NCBI RefSeq assembly: GCF_009730915.1
Contig: NC_052483.1
Location: forward strand, 2,108,001-2,172,000
DNA length: 64,000 nt
Origin: Dioscorea cayenensis subsp. rotundata
Lineage: Eukaryota; Streptophyta; Magnoliopsida; Dioscoreales; Dioscoreaceae
Direction: 5' to 3'
The notes beneath the pieces are model-generated. The model searched no databases. It saw only the letters and a list, made by a program, of their open reading frames with translations, and had not been told where the DNA came from. This document shows, piece after piece, positions 1 through 11,689 of the stretch (the first letter of the stretch is position 1; every line of letters begins with the position of its first letter). The position numbers and the translations under genes were made by a program.

Positions 1-773
1 AACTCACTGGCGATCTTGTGCGGCCCGATGCGACCCGCGATGGTCGCAAAAACCTTCAATGTCTTGCCCTGAGGGCTTCAAGTATTCTCAAGGGTTCTAC
101 GAGACTGAAGAGCTTGAAAACAACTCGTAAAACTGCTAACAAACCTCTATTCATGTTAGAATAGGAGATGAGCAAACAAACAAAGATTCAAGACAACGAT
201 TTTTAGCGTGGAAACCCTGCAAATCGGGGAAAAACCACGGGACTCCCTTGAGCCCTCATAAAGCGATGTGTCCCATTTCAGGTCGATAAAGAATTCATGA
301 TGGATCTTCTACTGTAGCTGAGGGTTTCTAATATGAGACAAAGACATTCATGAGAGAGGGTTCTCATTGACAAGCATCATCAGTCATCATCAAGATGGCT
401 AACAAAACAACAAGTAGGGAGAAATAGAACGATCAAACCTAATCAATAGGTGAGTGCTTCTTTGCAAAGGAGTCTTCTCCCGGAGTTTGAGTGAGATCCG
501 GCGAGGTTTGGTCGTCCGATCTCCTTGCCCTAGCCTTCTCTCCTTCTTCTCCCTCTTTGTTTTCCCTCTCTCACCACTTTTGGATTATCACACTAATCAC
601 CAGCATAACCTATTCTCATTACCAAGGAATGAGAAAAAGTTTCACTGTAACAGAGTTACCTCTTTGCCCTCCATCTTCTCCACTATTGACCTACCTTCAT
701 TTTTTTTTTTTCATGGGCTTGGAGCCCAATTATTTATCCAACCCAACAAATGGGCTGGACCCCAACACCAACA
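1..773 (-). mobile_element. possible LTR-retrotransposon fragment (edge)
   Basis: No gene is recognisable here. On the minus strand a TGTTGGTGTTGGGG-like start lies at about 773, followed by the repeated 'gggctt..gagccc' and 'tgggctgga' words often seen in plant copia-type LTRs. The other end lies outside the window, so no target duplication can be tested. Short open frames at 454-801 are pyrimidine-rich and look non-coding. The call rests on pattern memory only. Confidence 0.3.
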
Positions 774-1225
774 GATAATGCAAACAAGCTATGTTCATTG
801 AAAGGGAAGCACTTGACAAATTGAGAACGTTGAATATTAAACTGCGTACATCTAGGAGAACTTAAAGAAATGCATCACCTAACAAATACGAAAGAGTCGC
901 TAGATATTTTAACCAACAGTTCAACTAAATAAATTTATGAAGTCCACCGTCCACCTATATTTATATATATATATATATGCACTCTTTCCAGACTTTTTGC
1001 ATGTTTCCAGCCCACTTTTTACACCGCTTCCGGCATATATCTGTTGTCATCTACCTACTCATCCACATGCATTGCTCTCTTTCCAAGATTCTTACATGGC
1101 TAAGAATCATGCTTGCGCATTGATGACGTTCATTTGAGTAGTTGCATTCCTCTCCCACCTTTCCTACGTGGCACTTCCGGTCGTTTGGTGACCTCAATGA
1201 TCACTTGCTGTACCTCGTTGAAGAG
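774..1225. other. intergenic, no gene seen
   Basis: This stretch holds a short (AT)n tract near 961-978 and pyrimidine-rich sequence. I searched for remains of exon 1 of the adjacent P450 fragment and could not recognise any. Confidence 0.5.
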
Positions 1226-1859
1226 ACTTCTTCACGGCCGGAACTGGCACGTCAGCAAGCTGGTTAATTGGGCCTTGGCGGAGCTCATACGTCCGCAGAC
1301 ATACTCGCCATAACCGTACAAGCCGAGATAGACACCGTCACCGGCGGTCACGGCTCGTCTGAGCCAGACCTAGTAAGCTTCCCGCCTCTTGCAAGCCATC
1401 ATCAAAGAGACGTTCCAGCTCACCCATCATCACTATCTCTCCCTCGCACCGCAGCCGGAGCCATGCAAGTCGGCAAGCTTCACCTCCCGGCGGCGCCACC
1501 CTCTTGGTCAACGTGGCGGGCCCGCTGGCACGAGATCGGGAACTGGTCCTGACCACTGGAGTTCAAACCTAGCAGGTTTTCTCCCGGTAAACCACGCTGA
1601 CGTGGACAGAGGGCCGCTTCGAGAGCTGAGATTCCGTTTGGCGCCGGCCGCCCGGATTTGCGCCGGTTTGAGTCTTGGGTTGAGGATGGTGACGTTAATG
1701 GTGGCGAGCTTAGTGCATGGGTTTGATTGGGCCTTGGCTGACGGGCATAGTCCTGACAATTTGGACATGACTGAGGCCTTTGGGATTACTTTGCAACGGA
1801 CCGTTCCGTTGAAGGCCCGGCCCATTCCGAGGTTGGCCAGTGAAGCCTATCTCGTTTGA
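1226..1859 (+). pseudogene. CYP75-like P450 pseudogene fragment (exon 2 only)
   Basis: This is a broken relative of exon 2 of the intact P450 at 15696-16337. It starts with the oxygen-binding helix region (a DFFTAGTGTS-like peptide at about 1228), keeps the K-helix stretch QAIIKETF near 1392, and ends with the haem-side segment RICAGLSLGLRM followed by LVHGFDWALADG and PRLASEAYLV before a stop at 1857-1859. Several frameshifts and deletions lie between these pieces: the Lys-Glu-Thr-Phe-Arg region reads FQLTHH, and much of the segment before the haem loop is scrambled. No exon 1 is visible upstream. Its haem segment (CAGLSLGLRM) is closer to textbook flavonoid 3'-hydroxylases than that of the intact copy (CLGMRLGLRM), so it may descend from a different array member. 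It is very unlikely to make a functional enzyme. Confidence 0.85.
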
Positions 1860-3003
1860 AGGAAATTATATGTTTTTAATATTAATATAATTGGATGAAT
1901 AAATTCTATGGAATTGTCTTTATGTATTAATATAATTGGATGAATAAATACTATGGAATTGTTATTATGTGTGTCTTAAATTAGTTTTTAAGACAAGTAA
2001 ACTACAAGCCTGGTCTAAAAACCATATTTTAGAAACGAAATTATATGTTCTATTTTTAATTAGAATAAATTCATTTATATAGTAATACGAAATTATTCTG
2101 TTTTTAAGGAAATAAATTATAATTCCGTTTCTAACTTGCTTATAAAATTAGATTAGAAATATAATCCATTTCTAATCTGTATTTAGATATTGCATTCCGT
2201 TTTTAAATTAGAAATATATTTTATGGGACTTGAAATTATTTTCTAAATTTATATATTTTTATAAAACAATATTTTAAGATGATTTTTAAAATTATAAATA
2301 ACTTAAATCTATAAATATTTATAGTTATCGTTCAAAATATATTATATAGATACATCTATTTACGGGACAAAGATTTTACAAATATTATACAAATATTTTT
2401 TAATTTTAACTTAAAAATAAATTTAAATATTTATTATTTTTTTAATCTAATTGTATATTTCATGAAAATGCTACTTTATATTTATAGATGCAGATTATAC
2501 AAATATGTAAATTTCTCTTAAGCTATGATTAAACTTAGAAAATATGTAAAAAAATTTCAATAATTATATATATATATATATATATATGATATTTAGAAAC
2601 AGATTTGTGATCCGTTTCTAAAATTATATTTTATCAACAAAATATATTTTATTTTTAAATAATTATGAAATATATAAATTGTATATATGTGCCGTTATAG
2701 TTAGCCTTACGTTCTTGGTTTGATCTCTGAATTGTTTATCAATTTATGTTCTTATACTCTTGGGTTGATGATTAGTGTATATAATATATTCAAATGTAGC
2801 ACTAAGACAACATTACATAACTATTTAAAACTTGTTTGGTGCTATGCTTGTGAAATTATTGATTTTTCTCATAAAATATGAGGAAGGGGATGGATTCTTA
2901 TCAATTAATTTATAGGCAGTCTTTTTATGCCTATGATGATGGAAATGCATACTAGAGTGATTTAAAATCAAGTTAGTCTATAATTTAGTTTTCTATGTCA
3001 AAG
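1860..3003. other. AT-rich intergenic with CACTA-like subterminal words
   Basis: No gene. The words 'tccgtttcta' and 'tagaaacgga', in exact or near form and both orientations, recur at about 2030-2220 and 2590-2620. The same words appear near 8745-8835 and 27240-27410 and resemble subterminal repeats of CACTA elements, but no CACTA terminus is visible here. An (AT)n tract lies at about 2565-2587. Confidence 0.35.
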
Positions 3004-3008
3004 ACTTC

Positions 3009-4499
3009 TGTCACGCCCCGAGCCCGAGGCATTGACAAACGGCCGTATATCCATAAGGTCGAGACCCAATGGACATACAAGGCCTCAAAATCTGTCTCAC
3101 AAAAATAAGATATAACAAGGAACTAACATCACAAGAACATAAGAATTTAAGGGATACAATAACTAGGTTCACAACTAAGATTCATGGAAACTAAAAATGC
3201 TAGGTTCAAAGCTTAAACAAATAACAGTTCGAGGTTCCAACAGAAAGACTATTTACATGATAACTAACTGGTATTCGCTCAACGGTCCCCGCTAAACTAT
3301 CCACCACACACTTACTCCTGATCTGAAAAAGATAAGAACCACTATTTATGAGCTTGACAGCCCAGTAAGCAACCACTAAAAATATAGGGATAACAAAACT
3401 CAATAATTTCACAAAACATGCTTAAGTGTAATATTGTACAATAAGAATAGAAATAAAACTTCGATTTTAGAGTATTTCAAACAAACATAATTTTTCCAAG
3501 TGAAAGAGTATATATGTCCCCCAAATAACTAATGCTAGAAACAAGACCACAGAATTCATATATTTAAACTCGGTGACCCGAGTCGGATTGTCAGAGTTCA
3601 TTTATTTACCCTCGGTGACCCGAGCCAGATTTTTCAGAGGCCGTTATTCTCCACCGACGGAACGGTGCGAAACTAGTTTCTTATCAGAGTCAGAAATGCA
3701 TGTCGACATGGTCAGTGTTTAATCCCCAGTGACAGGGTTATTGTAAAGTTACTTTGGGGACTATACGTCAGTATATCGAAATATGTAGTATCCAAAATCA
3801 GTGTCAATGCAAAAAGATAGAGAAATTCGGTGATCCCTTTTTTTTCTAATGGAAAATAATTCCAATTATTATAAAATGTTAATAACTTAACCAAATAGAT
3901 AACTAAATCACAATATCTTCCTAATCTAATCCATAAAACAATTAAGGAATATAGTTTACGTAAGCCTAGATGACTACCCAATAATTAATCCAATAATTGA
4001 TTAAGTATATAAAAAATAATCCATCACTGAGTTCATGGTTAAGAATTTGAATAATAATTATGAAAACAATTTAATAATTCTCAAGTAATAAATGTTTCTG
4101 TATTTTCAAAATAAAACAAAATGAGTAGATTATATAATACTAACTGAATGGTTGTTGACAACATCCTTAATTAAATTATCAAATATTAATCTATTAAATA
4201 AACGAACAAATACATGCAAAATTTGTAACCTTTGACAGTAAAAGTATTCACAGTAATTAAAATCAAAAATATTAAATTAATACATCATCAGAGTAATGGT
4301 TGTCAAATAAATCTTAGATCCGTAATTAATTAAATATAGAATCAAATAAGTAGCAATTAGACAATTAGAAATCTAAGTTTTGAAATAAGGATAGATATAG
4401 TATTTTAAATCCCAAAACATTTAAAAATAATATCATGAATGGTTTTAACAATAAAATCTACAGTTATTAAATAATTATGTTGATGATTTACGGTAATTA

Positions 4500-4562
<63 letters not shown>

Positions 4563-5784
4563 GTTTATACGTGATTTACTTACCTGGAAAATCCCCAAGC
4601 TATAGAACCCACTCAAACACTAAAATCAGAATTCGAACAAAGGCCCTAAAACATGAACATTACACTTTAACTTAGATATCCCAGCTTAAATAAAACCCAG
4701 ATCATTAACTAGCAATTCACAGGGCTTTGAGATACTAAACAAGCAAATTTCAAAAATAATCTATGACCAAGGTCAACCCTGCCATAAAAATAAAATTATA
4801 GTTGCTAAAAAATTTAACTTCTATTCCTAATAGGACTGTACTAAGAATTAAATCTCATAATGACAGTAAAGCTTATAGCTTATAACCACCAACCATTACA
4901 GCATGTATATATATGCATCTACACCAACAAATAAATGGACGTGGTGACAGGACTGGAGAATCATTCCAACATTCATTTAATATATATATATATATATATA
5001 TATGCATGTAAACATAATGCCAGGCTTTAACTAAATATGTGCATTCAATGGATAGCATGGTTATCCTTAACCTAACAATAATTCTATTGACAAATTCTAC
5101 TTACCTTGAACATACAATGCCATTGCTAGAATTGCTTTTCATAAACTTTTTAATTCTTCCATCAATCATTAGTCAACAATAAAATTAAGCAACCAATATA
5201 CTAACATCAATGTAAAATCCTGACAATTATGCAATACGTCTAATTCCCATAAAACCCACTTTTCAATTCTAAACACTGAAAATAGTTAAACCCTAAGAAA
5301 ATATCAAGACATACAAACTCTTATGCACATACAGTATAATCTATCGATTCAATGGATTCGAGTGTCATAATTACCACTTAAGGAAGAGAAAATACCTGAT
5401 GACTTTTTGAAGGATAAAACCAGGTACTCTTCTGACTACTCTTCAAACCCTAGAACCATTTAACCCAAAAGGAAACCCTAAGAATTACGGAATCAAAACA
5501 AGAACTAAAATAAATAGATCAAAGAAGGGGAAAAACTTACCACATACTTCTAGATGAGTACTCAACACGGAAGATTTCCTCGCCCTTGCTACACACCCCC
5601 AAAGTTGAACAACGAACGAAAGAGGAAGGCTACGAATTATCTAATTTTAGGAATTTTAATTTATCCCGTAACCACTAGCGGTTGCCAGGAACGTGGGGGC
5701 TCACGATCTCTGAAAGATAAGGTTGGTTTGAGACTTTAAATTAAATTTAAAAAAGATAAAAATTTAAATAAACAAGGGTCCACA
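3009..5784 (-). mobile_element. solo LTR, long-LTR (Ty3/gypsy-like) family
   Basis: A 2776-bp insertion starts TGTCACGCCCCGAG and ends GGGTCCACA, so it has TG...CA termini. It is flanked by a perfect 5-bp target duplication ACTTC (3004-3008 and 5785-5789). It contains no gag/pol reading frame. Its ends and internal 'ctcggtgacccgag' block (about 3572-3625) match, in reverse, the insertion at 23625-26584, which places it on the minus strand of the same family. Internal (TA)n at about 4505-4556 and 4981-5002. A single LTR with a matching target duplication is what is left after LTR-LTR recombination; a short non-autonomous element is the alternative. Confidence 0.85.
4505..4556. repeat. (TA)n microsatellite
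   Basis: An uninterrupted TA dinucleotide run inside the solo LTR. Similar runs lie at about 5960-6001, 9281-9305 and 10503-10564. Confidence 0.95.
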
Positions 5785-5789
5785 ACTTC

Positions 5790-5954
5790 ACATCTATTCT
5801 ATGTTTTGTTGGGCTAATTGCTAGCATTAAACTATATTGGAGTTTTGAATAACTTATTTACTTTGTTAGGTTTATCTCCGCTAAATTGTATATTGCATGT
5901 TTTATTTAATTTTTTCTTTTAGTTTGCTTGCAGTATATTTATATTCTTAATTTA

Positions 5955-6003
<49 letters not shown>

Positions 6004-6436
6004 TTGCTTAAAGCAAGAGTGTGGTGCTTGGAAAGCAGCAACAACTGCTGTTTGGGTATAGGATTCAACAATTCCTTTTTCTACATATAAACCTTATATT
6101 TAATTTTTTTAATATTTTTTTTTTTGGTTGAGTGTATTCCTCGAGGACAAGTGAGCACCAAATCAACTCCGAATTATGGAGCTGTTACAATTTTATGATT
6201 TTCACAATTATATTAACCTTCATTTCTATGCAGCTTCATTGCAATTATATATGTACAAGTATCTTGGAATTCAAATACAATGGAGCAAGCAGATTGAATC
6301 ACATCCTCCACATGTTCTATAAGAACTTGAACTTTATTCTTCATGATTTCTATTACATGATATCAACTCATTTCCATGGGTAATTGTCCATTAAATCATA
6401 AATAACATCTTTTTTTTTAAAAAAAAAATCATACAT
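5790..6436. other. AT-rich intergenic
   Basis: No gene is seen. The stretch includes a (TA)n run at about 5960-6001 and poly(T)/poly(A) tracts near 6105-6125 and 6411-6428. Confidence 0.6.
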
Positions 6437-6453
6437 AACATCGTTTGTTATAT

Positions 6454-6573
6454 ACCAAAGGGCTTGTAGCCTAGCAGTACCCCGGGTCCCCTCGTTGGAG
6501 GAGACACGAGTCGTTGTGGTAATTCCCCACCACGTCGCACGCGAGGGGTTGGCGCTTGTCGCCCTACCTCAAA
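6454..6573 (+). mobile_element. SINE-like element with 17-bp target duplication
   Basis: About 120 bp of GC-rich sequence in AT-rich DNA is flanked by a perfect 17-bp direct repeat AACATCGTTTGTTATAT (6437-6453 and 6574-6590). The 5' part has a pol III box A-like word (TAGCCTAGCAGT). The 3' end reads GGCGCTTGTCGCCCTACCTCAA, related to the GCTTGTCACCTATTA tails of the elements at 10881-11197 (minus) and 17617-17812. The long target duplication and short A-rich end point to target-primed retroposition by a LINE machinery. Confidence 0.75.
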
Positions 6574-6590
6574 AACATCGTTTGTTATAT

Positions 6591-8931
6591 TTTTGCTAAA
6601 TTGATATCAATGATAGCTTTGTTTGAGCATAAAGAATGAGGGTAATTCACTGTTGCATCTTGGATCCCCTTCTTTAATGATTTGTATGAGAAGAGAACAA
6701 TAAATTAAAATTAGTTGGTCTTCTGGAAAAGTAATTGTTTATTTTCACACTGAGAATATGATCACCCTCAACATCACCACCAAGGCCCACCTAAGCGCTT
6801 AATTAATGTGGCCTAATGTTCTGCAATCTCAATTTTCTTAGACCATGCAAATAATTAATTAGATTAGTAGTGGATGAACAATTTATATGAGCAATCTGTC
6901 CCACTCTCATTGCATATAATTTATGTGGAGTTTTTTTATCTATTTTTTTATTTCAGTTATAATCTGTCATTTGAGTGTTTTTTATCACTTTTGGACTTGT
7001 TCTGATAGGCTTATTTGGATTATTGATATATAGTCAAGTTCAACATTTTTCAAAGGTAATTCCTACATTTTTTTCTTTTTTATTTTTATTTTTTTAATGA
7101 CATATGTCATGAAGCATTTCTAAAAAATGTATTATTACCAAAATATTACCCGAGTGAGCTATTAATTGATAGGAATATGATTAATCCAGTTGTTTTAGAA
7201 GAGGTTTTCTGATTATTAATTTAATATTTTAACATCAGCATCATGATAATATTTGAAGCTGACAATCATTTGATGCTTCAAATAACCTTGCCAAGTGCTG
7301 CAATAGTATATATTTGGTTGGCATTAGCTATTAATTTAGCTTTTGTATGACTATTTTCTTGTCCTTACATGTTTGTTTCTTTGGCAATGAATTACTCATA
7401 GAAAATAACACAAGTAGTTGTAGAAATATAAAAAACATAGAAATATTTTCTTACTAGGCAGAAAGGTTTAGAGGTAATTAATTTCCCATTAATTTGTTAG
7501 CTTTTTAAATGTATGTTTATATATAATATTAACTCTGTTTTATATTAAATAACAAAAACACTTTAATTGGATGAGCCGATGTCTTCATTATCAAAATGGC
7601 ATGACAGTATAAGCATGTAGATCGCTATAAGTATATTTTAAGAAAAGGACAAAAAATGACCATGATTGTGACTGACTTCACATGGTAAATATAGAATGAG
7701 GCATGAAATTTTCCAGATTTTAAAGTTCGAAATTTGAAATTTGCTACAAATTTGTTCACCGAGATAAAAGGATCCAGATTTGGTGTATCCCTGCACACAA
7801 GAAGTTTCATTTCTCACATATGCCATGCGGAGAGATTAGTAATTTATTTATGTTTTTACGTACATGTATCTAAATTACAAAGATTTAATCTAACTCTAAC
7901 TATAATTTGGTTCAGTTTGTTATATTGTTATAAGCTTGGGCGTGGTACTCTTCCTTATGAGCTTTCTGAGCCAACTTATAAAAGGAAGGATACTTAAACT
8001 TGTTGACACACGAGCTTAGGCCATTAAGGTAAGTAGATGAGTAATTTGTTTGTGTTTTTGAAATATCGATTTTGTGTAAATTATATAAGATTTTATTCAA
8101 TTACCTCAAGAACAATATTTGACAAGTCCAATTAACTAATGCATAATCGTTGTTTGGAGCTTGTGGAGTAGGTATCTCAAACATAAAAAACGAATACTGA
8201 GTCCCCTATTATAGACAAAGCATATCTATTATACCAAGCTATAGGGGAAGAGAGAAGAAACACTAGATTTATGGAGTAAGATTCCATGTGTTTACTTTCT
8301 ACCCTCAGTCATCTTAGAGACTTGGCCACAAGTACACCATCTAAGGAGCTACAAACTGAGATTAAATAACTGCTTTAGACTATACTTAATCAGCTACAAG
8401 ATAATAATAATAAAACAAGCTTCAATAGACTTTGCATCATACAAGGGAGGAGAGAGATGATTACCATAACTAGATGATGCAGTAGGTGCATGACATGATG
8501 GAGCAGTTCAAGGCGAAGATCCTTTAGTACTCATAATTTATCACTTAGGAAACACGTTAGCTAGTGATGATCATGATGTTGATGGCCTAAATAAACAAAT
8601 TTGTTTGAACAATTGTTATCTGTATGAACTAAAGAAACTCTCTTTTATTGATATTTTTGGTTCAACAAATTTCTTGTGATAGTTGTTATATATGATTTGC
8701 TAAGATAAAATTGTTATTTTTTTTTTCTACCTTAAGAATTTAGAGACGGATTAGAAATAGATAAATTTGTTTTCAAATATTTTTTTTTTTCAAATTTAGA
8801 AATGGGTTCGAATGGAAATATATCCGTTTCTATATTTTAAAACAGATTTACATGTACATTACTCTTGAAATCATCATCTAAGTCTAAATGGGGAGAGATA
8901 AAATCCAGGGATTTTGCTTATATATTATTTT
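6591..8931. other. AT-rich intergenic, no gene seen
   Basis: Only short open frames without recognisable domains are present. CACTA-like words (agagacggatt, tccgtttct) appear at 8743-8835. Nothing else can be supported. Confidence 0.5.
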
Positions 8932-9230
8932 AGATATAATACCCGAATTGGTCTCTCTACTTTTCTATCTATTCTTTTTTTGTCCCTACACTCAGAAATG
9001 CTCCCAACTAGTCCATCTACTCTTGAAAATGAACCCACTTAGTTCATCTACTCTTAGTCTCTTCCAACCTAGCCCCTATATTGTTGAAAATACAGGGACT
9101 AATTGAGCCATTTTCAAGCGCAGAGAGACTAAGTGTGCCCATTTTAAAAAAATATAGTGACTAGTTGAGAGCATTTCTGAGTAGAGGGACCAAAAAAAAA
9201 AGTAAAGAGACCAATTCGGGTATTATATCT
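8932..9230. mobile_element. foldback / Mutator-like MITE
   Basis: The two halves are imperfect inverted copies. AGATATAATACCCGAATTGG opens the left end and its complement closes the right end, and the similarity continues about 100 bp inwards (ACTTAG near 9038 against CTAAGT near 9128). It has no coding capacity. The flanks (tatattattt and tatattgttt) are similar but not an exact target duplication, so the superfamily is uncertain. Confidence 0.75.
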
Positions 9231-9280
9231 TATATTGTTTAATTCTTTCCAAACATATGCTTGTATATGTGTGTTTAATT

Positions 9281-9311
<31 letters not shown>

Positions 9312-10499
9312 GAGAAAATTGCTTGCATACCCCTGTAAAACCATGAAATTACTTAAATACCCCTATAAAAATACTATTTGCTTGCATACCCCCCATAAAA
9401 CTAACTTTTTACTTATATATTCCTGCCGTTAGTTATCGTTAGCCACCATTAGGGTTTATAGAATTAATCATAGTTCTCACTTAACCCAATTTAACAAAAT
9501 TACCTAATTACCCTTAACATCATCCAACCTAAGCCATCTGAACAAAATTCCCAAACTTTTTAACCACTTAGCCGCCATCTTTTGAGGTTCCCTTTTCACC
9601 AATCCCTTCAAACCACATCATCTCACTCGCCGGCTCTTTCAAATCTGCGTTAGAGACATCTACGCCATCCGCAGAGGTTTCAACCTAACCCTATTGGACC
9701 ATCTCAACGCTGGCTACACCCGACACCGTGGCATCTGTGCATGTGCCGTTACCTTCACCATCAGAGGTCTCAGCGTGATCAACGCCGTCGCCGGAGCTTA
9801 CTCGAAGAACCTCCCAATCGTGTTCATCGTCGGCGGGCCAAACACCAACGAATACTATACTAATTAGATCCTCCACTACACTATCGGATTACTGGATTTT
9901 TCTCAGGAGATATGATATTGGATAAATGTTCAAAAAAAATTATTGGACTTCTTTCTTATAAATTTCATATGTGATTGTATTTTGAGTACGTGTATGAAAT
10001 TATTTGTTATATATTGTTACATGTCATAATTTTTATCTATTTTAAGATGGTGTTAATGTAAAATTTTTTAGAAATGTTTGTTAAAACCTTAAAAATATGA
10101 ATTTACTCAAATATTCATGATTTTTAATAATTTTTTAAAATAATTAAAGCGTATATAAAAAAATACATTGGTTATCTATAATTTAAATAATTTAAAGTCT
10201 ATAAAATATTATAAAAAAATTTGATGAATATATTAACAAACCCATAATGGTCATTTGTTGAATGAAATGAATAATGTCTACAAAATAAGAAAAAAAAAAT
10301 TTAGAGGGGTATATAAGCAAACCCTATTTTAGTAATTTACTTTTATTCCATCCATTGATTTAACACCATTAAGAGTAAACTTAACCATATGGGCATATAA
10401 GCAAATATAATTAATTTGTAAGGGTATCCAAGCAAATATTATTTTTATAAAGGTATTTAAGCAAATTCATGATTTTACATGGGTATGCAAATAAAAAAA

Positions 10500-10500
<1 letters not shown>
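9312..10500 (+). mobile_element. Pack-MULE-like TIR element carrying a pyruvate decarboxylase fragment
   Basis: About 1.19 kb is bounded by inverted repeats of roughly 100 bp. The left end reads GAGAAAATTGCTTGCATACC and the right end is its inverted, diverged copy; 'tgcttaaatacc' and 'gcttgcatacc' words recur symmetrically. The element sits between (TA)n tracts, so its target duplication cannot be resolved. The middle carries an unrelated protein-coding fragment (see 9612-9910). A TIR element with a captured host gene piece and no transposase is the definition of a Pack-MULE, but the Mutator assignment rests on TIR style only. Confidence 0.7.
9612..9910 (+). pseudogene. captured pyruvate decarboxylase (PDC) N-terminal fragment
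   Basis: Translation gives stretches matching the thiamine-diphosphate-binding N-terminal domain of plant pyruvate decarboxylase: FNLTLLDHL, NAGY, then ACAVTFTIRGLSVINAVAGA, YSKNLPIVFIVGGPNTNEYY, a stop codon (9865-9867), and ILHYTIGLLDFSQE. PDC converts pyruvate to acetaldehyde in fermentation. The family normally has about 15 more residues between the LLDHL and NAGY motifs and about 6 after NAGY; these are deleted here. The conserved AGYAADGYAR loop and the 3' three quarters of the gene are absent. The fragment is flanked by the inverted repeats of the host transposon and cannot make an enzyme. Confidence 0.85.

Positions 10501-10502
<2 letters not shown>

Positions 10503-10564
<62 letters not shown>
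10503..10564. repeat. (TA)n microsatellite
   Basis: A TA run of about 62 bp directly abuts the right end of the Pack-MULE-like element. Confidence 0.95.
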
Positions 10565-10571
<7 letters not shown>

Positions 10572-10880
10572 CATGCTAAACATGCAAACATGTATATACT
10601 TCTTTGTTGTTTTCCATGAGTATTTCTAAGAATACAAAAACATGTTATTAATTTTTTAAATAACATGCATAATGTAAAAATGAGATCTAATAAAAAGTTC
10701 AAACAAATAATTAGATCAGTTTAAGTTTTCTTATATTATCTCAGATATAATTCTTTAATTTCATGCATGAAGAATGTTCTTTTTTTTTTTTCCTTTATGT
10801 CAATCTTTGCATACATGTATCTTTAAATTTATGTAATTACACATGACTCAAGTATATAAGCCATTCTTTAGCTAATTCTT

Positions 10881-11197
10881 TTTTTATTAATAGGTGACAA
10901 GCACTCCCCATTTAGAAGATTGTTAAAATGACAGATAAGTATAGAGGTGCATCAATTATAGTGCCTTATGAATCTCTTAGAAAAATTCCTCCACCCTGTA
11001 ACCCTGGAAGGGTGAAATCACTGTTTCTCCCACAAGAGACCCACACCCAGACTCGTAAATAGTATTGATAAACAGTATTAAACCTGAGTGTACAATGCAT
11101 GAACAATATATGAACAATACTGCTGGGGAAGGATTCAAACTCTTACTCTCCTTTAACACTTTTGTGTCATACTATTGGGTTATCCAATGATTGGCTG
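10881..11197 (-). mobile_element. SINE-like element, minus strand
   Basis: About 317 bp is flanked by a perfect 14-bp direct repeat TTTAGCTAATTCTT (10867-10880 and 11198-11211). Read on the minus strand it starts with a box A-like word (TGGATAACCCAATAGT), has a box B-like word (GAGTTTGAATCC) about 40 bp later, and ends GCTTGTCACCTATTAATAAAAA. The same 3' end occurs at 17790-17812, so these belong to one SINE family or share a LINE-derived tail. Confidence 0.75.
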
Positions 11198-11211
11198 TTT
11201 AGCTAATTCTT

Positions 11212-11689
11212 ACATGTTATCACAAAATTTAATAGATATATTGAAAATGAAAAATCATGTTTAAATTACAAAGCAAATCAAAGAGATATGTCACTTATCA
11301 TGTTATAGCTCTTATCATGTAATATGAATAAGTTCACTTTATGTTCTTTGTTAATTAATTTTAATCAGCTTTCTTAAATATGTTGCAATATATATATTTT
11401 TAGATTATTTACATAATATGAAAAATAATAATTGGCTTCCAAATAAAAAAAAGTCAATAACTGAATGTAGACTGAGGTCATGGAAAAGATTGTTCTTCTG
11501 TTTTTTTTGTTTTTTATATACAATTAATAGTGGCACTCATGGAAATGATACAATTTCATTTTATTTAGTGGCTATGATATTCACAACTTAATTTATTTTA
11601 ATCTATTTTATTTTTTTTATAAAAGTAAATAATATTTAAGTGTGATTTACATTTTTATTTTTCATTTTAGCAAGTTAATCATCATCCCA
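11212..11689. other. AT-rich intergenic
   Basis: No gene or repeat boundary was recognised. Confidence 0.5.

Noticed and set aside
454..801. 115-codon frame near the left edge as a gene
   Set aside because: It is pyrimidine-rich, overlaps another frame, shows no domain, and lies in probable LTR sequence.
4505..10564. Possible CRISPR-like or satellite arrays
   Set aside because: The repeated tracts are simple (TA)n microsatellites with no spacers; no array of regular direct repeats was found.
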